This document shows, piece by piece, positions 1 to 12,724 of a stretch of DNA of 13,959 nucleotides. The DNA lies in contig CABPSV020000534.1 in assembly GCA_902459845.2 (NCBI GenBank), positions 41 through 13,999 on the forward strand, in the 5' to 3' direction. The translations under genes and the position numbers were made by a program. Within the stretch, counting starts at the first letter, position 1; every line of letters starts with the position of its first letter. The notes beneath the pieces were generated by a model. The model ran no database searches, was not told where the DNA came from, and saw only the letters and a program-made list of their open reading frames with translations. Origin of the DNA: Hepatocystis sp. ex Piliocolobus tephrosceles. Its lineage: Eukaryota > Apicomplexa > Aconoidasida > Haemosporida > Plasmodiidae.

Positions 1-106
1 TTAGAATAAATGTTATTATGTTTTTTTTCATATACTGATATATATAAGTATATATAAGCCTATATTTTCCGAACATTACATGTTTTACTTATAGCTGTTT
101 TTTTTC

Positions 107-218
107 TTTTCATGTTTTGCTTTTCATGTTTTTCTTTTCATGTTTTGCTTTTCATGTTTTGTTTTTCATGTTTTGCTTTTCATGTTTTGCTTTTCATGTT
201 TTGCTTTTCATGCTTTTT
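107..218 (+). repeat. 14-bp minisatellite, 8 copies
   Basis: Unit TTTTCATGTTTTGC. Copies start at 107, 121, 135, 149, 163, 177, 191 and 205. Five are exact; copies 2, 4 and 8 carry small changes (GC to TC or GT; the last degenerates to CATGCTTTTT). Every copy keeps CATG. Lies ~600 bp upstream of the start codon. Confidence 0.95.
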
Positions 219-682
219 GTATTAATTTTTTAAATTTTAATTTGCAAAAATAAGAAAAGCCAAATATTTTTCACATGTGAATAAATGCGACATAGCTTGT
301 ATACATTATTTATATTCTACATATACACACATATTTGCATGATATATATATATAAATATTTTATTTTTATTTATGTTTTTACGCGTGCGACGTAAATACA
401 CACATACATACAGGTACAAACGGTATTTCTTAAGTAGGTTTTTTTTTTTTTTTTTTTTTACATACAAAGCTAAACATTATAAAAACTATTATAAAAAAAT
501 ATTATTGAATAACAAAAAACATGTACATTTTTTTTTTTTAAAACTCGTATTGAATTAGAAGCACATAGATAAGAGGTTGCAACATATATAAGCTTTCTTT
601 CGCACACACATAGAAACACTCTTATGATTTGGTTTTTTTTTATGCTTAACAGGACGCGCTTTTAAAAGAATTGTCAAGTTGG

Positions 683-703
683 TATATATATATATATATA
701 TAT
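683..703. repeat. TA microsatellite
   Basis: About ten TA dinucleotides, followed by ATGTACATATGTGCATATGC-like alternating purine/pyrimidine DNA. Common in haemosporidian intergenic DNA; length is likely polymorphic. Confidence 0.9.
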
Positions 704-757
704 GTACATATGTGCATATGCTTATATATTGTTTTGCCTTTTTTTTTAAAGCCATTT

Positions 758-818
758 CAACTCCAACTCCAACAACAACAACAACAACAACAACACCAAC
801 AACAACTCCAACTTCAAC
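758..818 (+). promoter_or_regulatory. CAA-rich leader directly before the start codon
   Basis: C/A-rich, nearly G-free DNA: (CAA)8-CAC-(CAA)3 at 770-805, flanked by AACTCC and AACTTC variants, abutting ATG at 819. Such a leader would be unstructured and might ease scanning ribosomes (inference). In the gene's frame, 750-818 is free of stops and would read as mostly Asn and Ser. A TAA lies at 747-749, and TTTTTTTAAAG at 741-751 resembles a splice acceptor. An upstream exon therefore cannot be excluded. Confidence 0.6.
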
Positions 819-3800
819 ATGTTTAAAAGTATTATACCAACAACGGTCGGATTAAATGACTCAAAATATATACATGCAAACATAGATGAGGATATTAATT
901 TTTATAACAACAATAATGATAAACCGTCGAATAATACTAATGATTTAGAACATACCATTCCCTTACTATCACCTGAAGAAGTCATTAATGTTTCAAATAT
1001 ATACAATATAAATATAAAAAATTTGGAAAAATGTATTACACCTGAAGATATAGCTATGCAAATATTAAATACAAAAAATTTGGAAAATAAAAGAAAATAT
1101 ACGGAAAAAAATGCTAATAATTTAAAAAAAAAAAAAACAGCATATAATAATAATAACATAAATAATAATAATAACATAAATAATAATAATAACATAAATA
1201 ATGAATATAAATATTATATAAATGTTAAAAATGATTATAAAAAAGATTTTTTATTACATGATAACGTTTTATATCAAAATGTTAATAATACAGAACGGTA
1301 TATACAACAGCAGTTTGCATATACTCCTATCAAACGCAATGATACATACAAGAGATATAGTGATAATATGGTGATGTATAGACATAGTACTATGTTGAAA
1401 GATGAAAATTATATTACGAATAACGGTAGTTATATTCCTAGTAACAATAATAATAACAAATACGATTACAATACTGTTAAAAGTAACAGTTTTAATGACT
1501 TCTTTTCAAATGGTCCTTACATAAATCCAGCAAGACGAATAGATGATACATATACTTCCTTTTATAATAAAAATTACAATTATAATTACAATCAACAATT
1601 TAATGGTAACATAAATTACAACCCTGAAGAACAAATAAGTACAGAATTAATAAATGAAATAGATATGATAAGAATGGCTTATAAAACACGATATAATATT
1701 AATAAAAATAGTTTTAAAAACATTACTCAGTTACATTATAATAATATAAATTGTAAAGTTACACACGAAGATGTTTTTTTTGAAGGAGTAAATAGTATAA
1801 ACCAAATTAACAACAAACAGTACGACAATATATCAGGTCATACATATACACAAGACAATACACCCACTGACGACACACACAATCAAATGTACACATATAA
1901 CAATAACAAAAAAACAAAACAAATTGTCAAACCCAATTTAAATCACAACACTATTGAACATAACAATTATTATGATGTGATAAACATAAATCCAATTCCA
2001 GTTATACATAATACGAACCAAGAAAAGTCAAATGAAATATTGTTTAACAATAAAAAAATAAACATAAAAAACGTAATAAAGAGAGAGATGCAGGAAGAAT
2101 ATGTTAAAAATGTAAAGTATGAAAAAGATAATTATTTCGATGGACATCCAATAAAAAATACGGAATACATATATAACGAAATAGATACAACACAACCATT
2201 GCTAACTAAAACGAATGAACATATAATCTCAAATGTTCATGATAAATTAATGGAGAATGATAAATTAATGGAGAATGATAAATTAATGGAGAATGATAAA
2301 TTAATGGAGAATGATAAATTAATGGAGAATGATAAATTAATGGAGAATGATAAATTAATGGTGCAAGATGAAGATGGTCATATAAATAAGATTACTATAA
2401 AAGTAGAATTAGAACAAAATGTATATAATATAAAAAATGAAATATTTGAAGATGTATTAACAAAAAGAGAAGAACCGTTAATACAAAAAAAAAATTCTAA
2501 CAAAATCGACAATATTACATTATATGAAAAAAAAAATAAAAATATAATTTATTCAGAAGATAATGTGAAAGATTTTATTTTACATACACCAAAATGTGAA
2601 CCAACCGAATCAACAATGCACAACGAAAATATAAGTAATATATATCACGTATTTGATAAAATGGTTGACATGTTTATAGATATTGATTCACATGATGTAA
2701 ATAAAAATAAAAAAATGAAAAAAATTATTTTATGTGCAGAAAACTGTCTAAAAACTGAACAAAATTTGATATATAATAATACACTTAAATTAAAAACTGT
2801 ATTTGATAAAATTTTTACTAATGCTGAAGAATTTTTAAGTAAAGAAATAAATTACCGTACAGCAAACAAATCGGATCAAGTAATAAATAAAGTAACAACA
2901 AATTTATCAAAAAAAGTATCTTCAACAGTTTCTGCTCATAAAACGGTCACGCGTGAATGCAATAACGTAGCTGATAATGGCCTAGATAACAACGACCATT
3001 ATGACATAAGAAAAGGTAAAGAGAATGGCATAAAAGACGACAAAATAAGCAATAGTGATAACATAAGCAATGGTGATAACGTAAGTAACGACGACAACAT
3101 AAGCAATGGTACCAACATAAGCAACGGTACCAACATAAACAACGGTACCAACATAACATCAACAGTATCAGTTTCTTTAAACCCTGAAGAAAAAAAAAAA
3201 ACGATAAAAAATGTAAGCTGTAATGATGAACTTATGAGCGATATAATATTTGGACATTATCATATTTTATTATATTTAATTTTATTAAATTTTGAACATT
3301 TTAAAAACTATATACATATAGACCATTTAAATAATTATGTTCTACTTAATCTTAAAATGAATTTTAAAAATGTTATATTAAAATTAAGTCAGTGTGGAAT
3401 TAAAAATAGATTGATCCAATTTTATCAAATACATGAAATATTATTTATTCAATTAAGTAAAATTTATGAAAAATGTTTATTTTATTTTAATGATATATAT
3501 ATATTTGTAGAAAAATATGATACTGTGTTAGTTAATTTATTGGATTTATGTTTACTTTCTTTTCAAACACATTACAATATTCAAAGTGTCATTATAAATT
3601 CAATCAATTTGTTGTTAAAAGTATTTATTACTACTACTGCTAGTAGCAGCAGCAAAAAATGTATTAAAAAATATATTATTGATAATTTAATATTAACTAC
3701 AAATAATGTAAACTTTAATTATAATAAAGTCAATTTTAAAAATACTCAAGTCAGTACAACATATATACATTTAATTACCTTTTTTTTTATTAAAATTGGT

Positions 3801-6800
3801 GAGTGTTTTTCTTACTATTATGGTGACTTAAAAAATAAATTTATAATACAACAACAAAAAAACATGCTTAAAAATGATACAATATTGGGTAAACATTTAG
3901 GAAACAAAAACAAACAAACAGCACGTAACAATAGTAATGGTAAAGGTAATAAAAAGAGTTTAGGAAAAAGCAAAAAAATAACAACAGCAACGACAAAAAA
4001 AAAAAAGGGAAATACTTCTTCGGTAAGAGAAACGGATGGTGATGATAGTACTAGTTTTGTGGAGAATAACTCAAATTCAAAAAATTTTATAGACGATGGC
4101 GATGGCGATGGCGATGGAGATGGAGATGGAGATGGAGATGACGATGGAGATGACGATAGTGATTTTATTTTATATAATAACAGAAAACACAACGCTAAAA
4201 CAAAAAAAAAAAAAAAAAACATGAAAAGTTATAGCAGTGCTGAAGAAATAGCTTCATGTCTAGACACGTCTATAAGTTTAAGTCTATTTGGTAGCGAAAG
4301 TGAAAATAGCATAAATTATAAAAGCGAAACGGGTTATCTTAGCAGTACTTATGATGTATCAAGTAGTAACAGTTGTAACACTCTCAGTAGCAACAAAACC
4401 AGTAGCAGCAAAACCAGTAGCAATAAAACCAATAGCAGCAAAATCAGTAGCAGCAAAAATATTACCACTACCACAAAAGAAAACAATTTTATAAACAAAT
4501 ATTCTTTAAGAAGTAAAACAAATAAAATAAAAAATGATTTGTACCCCTATGAAAAATTAAATAGTACTGAAGAAATAGCAAACTTTGAAAAAACAAAAAA
4601 GCGAAGTGGAAAAAAAGAGCAAAGTGGACAAAAAAAACGAAATGGACAAAAAAAACGAGATGGAAAAAAAAAACAAAGTGGAAAAAAAAAGCAGAGTGGA
4701 AAAAAAAAACAAAGTGAACAAAATAGTACTATCCAAATGAGAAGTAAAAATAAATTTTCAACAGAGACATTTTCAGAAGAACAAATGAACAACTTTATTA
4801 TGAAAACTAATTTTAAAAGATTAAATAACATAATAAATTATATAGTTATCGAAATGATTGAAAAATTATTATACGATAATAATAAAAATGGTAAAAATAT
4901 ATTACAGTTTGTTGTTTTAGATTTAATTAAATGTTGTGACAATCCATTATTCAGTATAAGTACGTTATTTGTAAAAAATATAATTCATATATTTTTGGAT
5001 ATTATTAACAAAAAACAGGATAATAATATTAAAGAAAATTGTTTATTCTTATTAAGATTTATTTTTAAATATATTTTTAATATTTATAATTATATGAACC
5101 GTGCTTTTTTTCATTTATTATATATTTTTAATAAAGAAATGAAAAGAAATAAATTTATAAAACCTACATTTAACACTACTCTCAGTTCTCATGACTACAA
5201 TTCCACTGCCGGACAAACAGATCTTACGGAAGTAAATGAAAAAATAGGAACTGATAATGAAGAAAACCAAAAAGTAGAAAATATAAAAAGTAGTAATAAG
5301 CGTGGTAAAAAAAAAAAAGACTCCACAACTGCGAATGTGACTAAACGTGTAAACACTCGTACAAAAAAAGACCCAAAAGGCGATTCAAAGAATACCAATA
5401 CGAACACCGCTACAGACATAACACTTAACAATAATTTTTCTTCAAATAATATTACATCCAATAGTCTAGAAAATAATTCCACTTTTGAAAATACTAACGA
5501 ATTGTATGAAGATACTATTACAAGTTTAACAAAAAAATTTGAAATTAAAAACATGATAAAATGTTGTAATAAACATAAAAAAAAGGATCATATATTAAAA
5601 TGCTCACAGTGTGAATACTTTTATCACGTATTATGTGTTTATACGAACTATAATAAATTTGGTATTCAAAATGAATATTATGAAGAAAATAATACGAATG
5701 AATATTCTTCAAGGGTGGTGACAGACGGAGTAACAACTGAAACAACAACTGAAGCAATAACTGAAGCAAAAAACAGAGTAGAAGACATAAATAATATAAA
5801 CACTCACATAACAAACAAAGAAACAGACAAAACCAAACAAACGATGGAAAAACAGTCAAAACGTTGGACAGAACAAATACCATACAACGAATTACTACAA
5901 AATAAATTTCTTCAGAATGTACATTACGACTGTGATAATTGTAAAATTAAAAATATAATAAAAAGTTTTCTTTTTAACGAATCACAAAAAAATAATAGTT
6001 TTTTAAATTTGAAATTTAAACAAGAAAAGGAAAAAAATGAAGGTTTTTATACCTTAAACTATTTTATTAATAATTTGAATGTTTTTTTTATATATTATTA
6101 TTATTTAGTAATATATCTCAGAAAAATTGATCAGTTAAATGAAAACATAGAGTATAACTCTAATAATATATATACATATATTTTACTTTTATATAATGAC
6201 TTTATTTTGTCAAACGAGAATGAAGAAAAAAATAACATGAACAAATCAGACAAACTGAACAAGTTAGACAAGCCAAACAAGTCAGCATTAAATATTGATT
6301 ATAGTAACGATAAGGTAGAGAGCGAATTAGGAAGTTATGGTAAGATGGTTTCTGTTAAGGGCAAACGTGGTAATAGTACTAATTCCCGCAACAAACAAAA
6401 ATCTAAAAATAAACCAAAGTCGAATAAACAAAATATAACTGCCTCTCCAAACACGTCCACCAAAAAAGTCAAATTAAAAAAAGAGCAAAAAAAAGAGCAA
6501 AAAAAAGAGCAAAAAAAAGAGCAAAAAAAGGAACAATTAAACCTTATAAAAAATTTGTTAATTTACGAATTTAAAAATGTGAAACAAAATGAAAACTTAA
6601 ATTATGAATCTTTTTATAATACATACAATTTCGATATATATGTTAATTTTATATGGAAATTATATTTATATTTCTTTTTTTATGATTTTTATTTAATTAT
6701 GTTTAATCAGTTATTTTATATATTATATGAAAATAGTAATAAAAAATTAAGATATTATAGCATTTCTATTATTAATAATATTATAAGTGATAACTATTTA

Positions 6801-9800
6801 TATTTAAAATGTAAACATACTCAAAGTATTCTACTCTCTTGTTTAACAGACAACTATTTAAAAGTAAGAGAATTTACATTATACATTTTTTATAATTTTT
6901 GTAAACATTTTTTAGAAATAGAAATGCTTATAAACAATAGTAAGTATTACAAAATGTTAAGACGAGATTCTTCTAAAGACGGGATGGAGATCAATAAAAA
7001 TCACGATAATAATAATTTCCTAAAGGATCATAATATGTTATCTACCACTGTAACTGCTTCATTTGATAAAAACAAAATAGTAAATGTAAATTCAACACAA
7101 CAAGAACCTTGTGAAACTTTCGAAACATTTGAAACAATGGAATCAATCGAAACAAATTGTTTCGATGAACAAACAGAACATACAAATGTATATGATGATT
7201 ATCATAACAAACGCATTAATTTGAATGATTATATTACAAACAATGTTATAGAATCTATTAGGAGGTGTTCAAAAGATATAAAACTTAGTGTTAGATTAAT
7301 CAGTGTTAAAATTTTGAAATATATAATTTATTTTAATATGTATGTCAAAAAGTGTAATACTACTAATACTACCTCTATAACGAATGTTAAATTTGATCAG
7401 GACGACAATCATAAGAACCAGAACAAAGAGCAAAGTACAACACCCACAAATGGTCATTATGACAACACACGTATAAATGAGAAACAAAAAAATATGTATA
7501 CAACACAAAATGCAATCGAAGATAATATACAAATAATAAACGATTTAATCGAAAGATATGTATCTAGCTTTGATAATGACACTATAAAAAACACAATTTT
7601 AGAAATTTTTGTTGAATTATTTTTTATTAATATTTTTACATTGAGTAAAAAAATGGGTTCAAAAAAAAAACGTAAAAAAAACCATAAACAAGTAATTAAC
7701 AAAACGATAAAAAAAAAAACATCTTTAAGTGATACTCTCTGTACACCCAACTCTAAAAGAGATAGTGCATCAATTGGTAGTTCAAGTAATAACGAATGTT
7801 TTGATAATCAACAAGATGATTACTCAGATAATTATTATGATAACAATTGTGACAATTATTTAGACGAAGAATGCTTTAAAAATAATACACAATCTAGAAA
7901 AGTTTTAACTGCGACTGTAAATATAAGAGGAAATAATTACTATGATGGAAGTTATAATAACAAAATACAAAATAGGAATTCGAATTTTAACACAAGCAAT
8001 AAAAAATATTTAAGAATTAATAAACGTGTTTACAGTTTGTTTATTCATTTATTATATGTATTTAAAAATAAACACGATATTAATATTGTAAATAAGATGT
8101 TAGTATATATGAATAAAAATTTGAAAAAATATGAAGAAAAATTAAACTCAATGTATACTTTAATATATGGTAGATCCAATAACAACAATTATAATGGTAA
8201 AATACAAAAGGAGCAGAAAAAAAAGTACAACAAAAAAAAAGCAAATAAAATCAGTCGCATGAGCAAATATAAAGAAAAGCAAAAAATTCGTAATAAAAAA
8301 AACTTAAAAATGAATGATATCGAAGATAAAAATGGATTCAACTACAGCAGTAATTATCAACTAGATGAATACGTCGGCCAACAAGACCAAACTAACCAAA
8401 GTAACGACACAGACGAAAAAGACGAAAAAGACGAAACAGGCGAAGAAGACGAAAAAGACGAAAAAGACGAAACAGGCGAAGAAGACGAAAAAGACGAAAC
8501 AGGCGAAGAAGACGAAACAGATGAAACGGACGAAACAGGTCAACACAAAGTATTATTATCAAAAAAAAAAATAAATAACATTTACAACATTTATATAAAC
8601 AATTTTTATAAAGATTTAGACATATTAAACAATACTTGTATTAAATATATTTTAGAATCATGGATATACAATTTAATTTGTTTGTTTACAAAGAGTAGAA
8701 GATATAGTATTCTTAAAAATGAAACAAAACAAATTATGAGCATATTAAATATAATAATAGAAATTATACCAAATTTGTTTATAAAGTATTTAACATTTTT
8801 TTACCCATATATATATAATAATGATATATCCAAAGATGTTTGTGAATTGTTATCATCTATTATTCCTTATTGTAAATTAAGTTTACAATTAAAATTACAA
8901 TTTAAAAAAGTTACTTTTAACAATTCTCTAATTTATCATAATAATATATTTATATCAAGATCATATATACAGTTATTATGTTCATTACATACTTATATAT
9001 TTGCAAACTATACTCATTTTAAAGATTATATTATTGAATCATTTACTGTCATATATAAATATAAACTTTGTTTTCTTATTAATAATTATATAGTCCAATT
9101 AAATGATTTTGTTCGTGAGTTTTTTTTTATGAGTAATGATGAAAAAAAAGTAATACAGGAAAAGTTATGTGATGCGTATGATCAAGTTGTACTAGCTACT
9201 AACGACACAGAAAAACGCACCGACATAGAAAACCCTACCGTTTATTTCATTAACAACTTAATCGATATTACTTATGAAGAATTCATTTATTGTTTAAACG
9301 ATTATAAAAAACATATATTTAGTATGTTTTGCATATCCCAAACAGACATTTTAAACATAAATAAATATGCTTGGTTTATATCAATTATGTTAGAGTTTAT
9401 AAATATTAATAAAATTATTATTAACGACATGTACACAGAAGGAGTAGATGAAGAAACTCATCTTCAGTTAGACGATTTAGTACAAAGATATACAACTTTC
9501 GATAATATGTCATCGATTGATGCGACAGATGACGCAACGGATGACGCAACGGATGACGTAACAGATGAGTATAAGAAAAAGGGTATAAACACAAAAAACA
9601 ATGTTAAAAAAAATGTCAAAAAAAATGTCAAAAAAAATGTCAAAAAAAATGCCCAAAAAAATGCCCAAAAAAATGCTAAAAAAAAAGCAAACGAAAGGGC
9701 AGTAGAAAGGGCAATAGAAAACGAACTTAACCAAATTGTGAAAACATATATTAAGCTGTCTGATATTGCTAAAAACGTTATGATCTATTACAACGGAATA

Positions 9801-12535
9801 TTATATTTTGAATTTATATATAATAAACAATTAGAATATATTAAAAAATGGAATGTATTAAAATTAAAAAACGAAATAATATCTGAAATTATTAATAAAA
9901 AAATGAATATAACTAAAATACAATCTTTTGCAGATGTATGTAATTTCAAATTTCATAATGTAGCTATGATAGTTATGCAATTATTGGTCGATTTATTTTA
10001 TATATCAAATGACATAAAATGTAAATGCTTTTTTCTTCTATGCATATGTAAAATCTTATCTAATTATTATTATTCTCATTTTATTAATGAATTAAAAATA
10101 AGAAATATATTTTATTATTGTATTAATTCGTCTAATTCGACTTTACAAAAAAGTTTTCTCTATACTCTTCTTCAATTAATTAAAACATATGAACATTTTC
10201 TAAATAGCAAAAACAGTGTACTTGCGATTCAAATAGAGAAGGGAAGTGGTACTAAAAAGGAAATAAAAGAAACAAAAGAAACAAAAGAAACAAAAGGAAC
10301 AAAAGGAACAAAAGGAACAAAAGGAACAAATGAAACAAATGAAATAGAAGACAACAATAATAAAAAGAAAAGCGTGAAAAAAAATGTGAAAAAAAACGTG
10401 AAAAAAAGCTTAAGCAAAAATGTGAAAAAAAGTTTGAGCAAAAATATGAAAAAAAGCTTAAGTAAAAATAAACTGCAAGTTATATCACTAAACAACGATA
10501 GCCAAAATGAAAACGAATCCAGTAATTCTAATTATAATGATACCAACGAATTTGAAAATTCCTTTTTAGTTGCAAAACAAGAAACGAAGAAGAAAAAAAA
10601 AACAGAACAGCAACAAAACTATGTAAAAAATAAAACAAAAAAAAAAGCGTTATTCAAAATGGAGAAAGACACTATGGAAAATGTCACTTCAGATATAACA
10701 AACGAAAAAGACGAAATAGACGAAAAAGACGAAATAGACGAAAAAAACGAAATAGACGAAATAAACGAAACAGACGAAAAAGAAGAAAAAGACGAAACAG
10801 ACGAAAAAGAAGAAAAAGACGAAATAGACGAAATAGGAGAACCAGGCGAAATAGGCGAAACTGAGATAAATACAAAAAGTCATCCAAAAAATAAAACACA
10901 AAAAAATATATCACACATGAGTTCCCCAAATAAAGATATAACGAATGTTTTATCTGTAGCTTCTTTTTTTATACAAAACATATTAGACATTTTAAAACTA
11001 AACAAATTTATTTATACAGATTGTTCAAATGATCAACTACATTATATAAAAAATTTATGTGTTCAAATATTGAACCATTTATATAAAGAAGGGTTCATAC
11101 AAAGTGGCAAAATAGCACCGAGTATTTTCTGTTTGTGCTTTTCAACTGATGTAAAATTAAAAATAAGAAGTGAAAAAATAATTAAATCTATAATGGAAAA
11201 AGAAAATTATAACTTTATTAATAATTTATCTGAATGTTTACAATACATGTTATTTTATATTATTGAAAATTATTACATATTTAATTATAAAAGTAATAAT
11301 AATCCTTTGAACAATTACCAAACTAATATATTTTTATTTAACAAAATGCAACAACCATTTTTTAAATGTTTATTAGATATATATGATAATTTACCTAATA
11401 AAAAATTAAAAACTATGTATCTTAAAATTATATTAAAAGAAATTGAAAATGCATGTCAATTTGTTTTGTATGAAAAAGTAAAAAATTTTATACAAGATGT
11501 AAATTTTAAATATAACAAAAATGTAACAACTAATATAGATATTATGGTTCCAAATACTTCTGGAGAAAATAATGGATATGCTCATACATCTACAATGCGT
11601 GATTATATGAACTTAAACAATAACACATCTCCCGTAAATCTAAACACACCAAACAACCATAATCAAGGAAATATGTTTAATACCAACAGAAACATTTTTG
11701 TACAAACATATCCTATTAAATATATATATCCATATATTCTTAAAAATTATTTGGGTGTTTTTAATATAGAAGAAGAATATCAGATAGCAGCTAATGAAGC
11801 AGAAAAGATAAACAAAATAGAGGAAGAATCAGAACATGATACAAATAGCAATTATGATGACATTCCTAATATGAATAAGACGTTAGAAAAAAAAAATAAA
11901 AAAAAAAATACCAAAAGGCAGAATAAAAACACCAAACAAAATAACAATGACGATAAAAAAATGTCAAAGAGTTCAAAACGTTTACAAACAAATAACAGAA
12001 CAAATAACAGAACAAATGAAAGAACAAATGACAGAACTAGTGATATATATAATAACGATAACAATCTTAACATAGAACAAAAAATAAAAAAAAAATATAA
12101 CCAATTATTATTAAAACAATCATCTAACTTATCTTATATAATTTCAGATCGGTATACCAATGTTAATTATTTTTTATGTTTATATTTACAAATCCTCATA
12201 TATCTAATTTCATATATAAATTATAGTACCTTTAATGAAATAGCATTATTACTGTATGACATAAATAGAGTATATTGTATTATATCGTCAACTATTCATG
12301 TTGGTACAGTTGATAATACAGATAATTCTAATTCAACTCAAAAATTTTTAAACTCGATTGATGAACAAGTAAGAGAAATAACTAAAGATTATGAAGTGAA
12401 TAACGAAAAAGATAATATAAACTTTTCAACCATCAATTTGAATCTTAACAAAATTAAATGTTTTGTTATGCCCTTGCTGAACAATTTAATGGAAAATATT
12501 ATCAGACACTACAACGTAGATATGTCAAAGTAGGC

Positions 12536-12580
<45 letters not shown>

Positions 12581-12674
12581 TGTACTTTTATGGAAATGTG
12601 TGTTTCTACAATTTGGATGTACCTATATATGTTTATTTACCTAGGCAATTTATATACGTACAACTTTATGTATT

Positions 12675-12724
<50 letters not shown>

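Larger units (their letters stand above)
1..818. other. Upstream intergenic DNA and 5' leader
   Basis: A+T-rich DNA with T tracts (e.g. in 437-460 and 526-539), a minisatellite, a TA microsatellite and a C/A-rich leader. Short open frames on both strands (373-558 plus, 555-755 minus) consist of homopolymer-derived Phe/Lys/Tyr and are not credible genes. The promoter and transcription start are not recognisable by motif. T/A tracts could favour open chromatin, but that is inference. Confidence 0.7.

Noticed and set aside
107..218. CRISPR array
   Set aside because: Direct 14-bp units with no spacers, in a eukaryotic A+T-rich context; this is a minisatellite.
373..558. 61-codon plus-strand open frame upstream of the gene
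   Set aside because: Mostly Phe/Lys/Tyr from T and A tracts, no recognisable domain. Consistent with chance in A+T-rich intergenic DNA.
555..755. 66-codon minus-strand open frame
   Set aside because: Built from the TA microsatellite and A/T tracts (Tyr-Ile repeats); no domain and no supporting context.
3237..3600. Possible membrane-spanning segments (LILLNF, LLDLCLLSF)
   Set aside because: Hydrophobic stretches are short and amphipathic, alternating with charged residues, as in HEAT/solenoid helices; nothing resembles a 20-residue membrane span.
3818..4222. Minus-strand Phe/Leu/Ser-rich frame
   Set aside because: Mirror of the Asp-Gly and Lys arrays on the plus strand; stop-free only because of repeat composition. 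The same holds for the other minus-strand frames across the arrays.
12537..12724. Retroposon or processed-pseudogene poly(A) tail
   Set aside because: The A41 tract follows a donor site and is within an intron of an intact gene; no target-site duplication or reverse-transcriptase-like sequence is visible.
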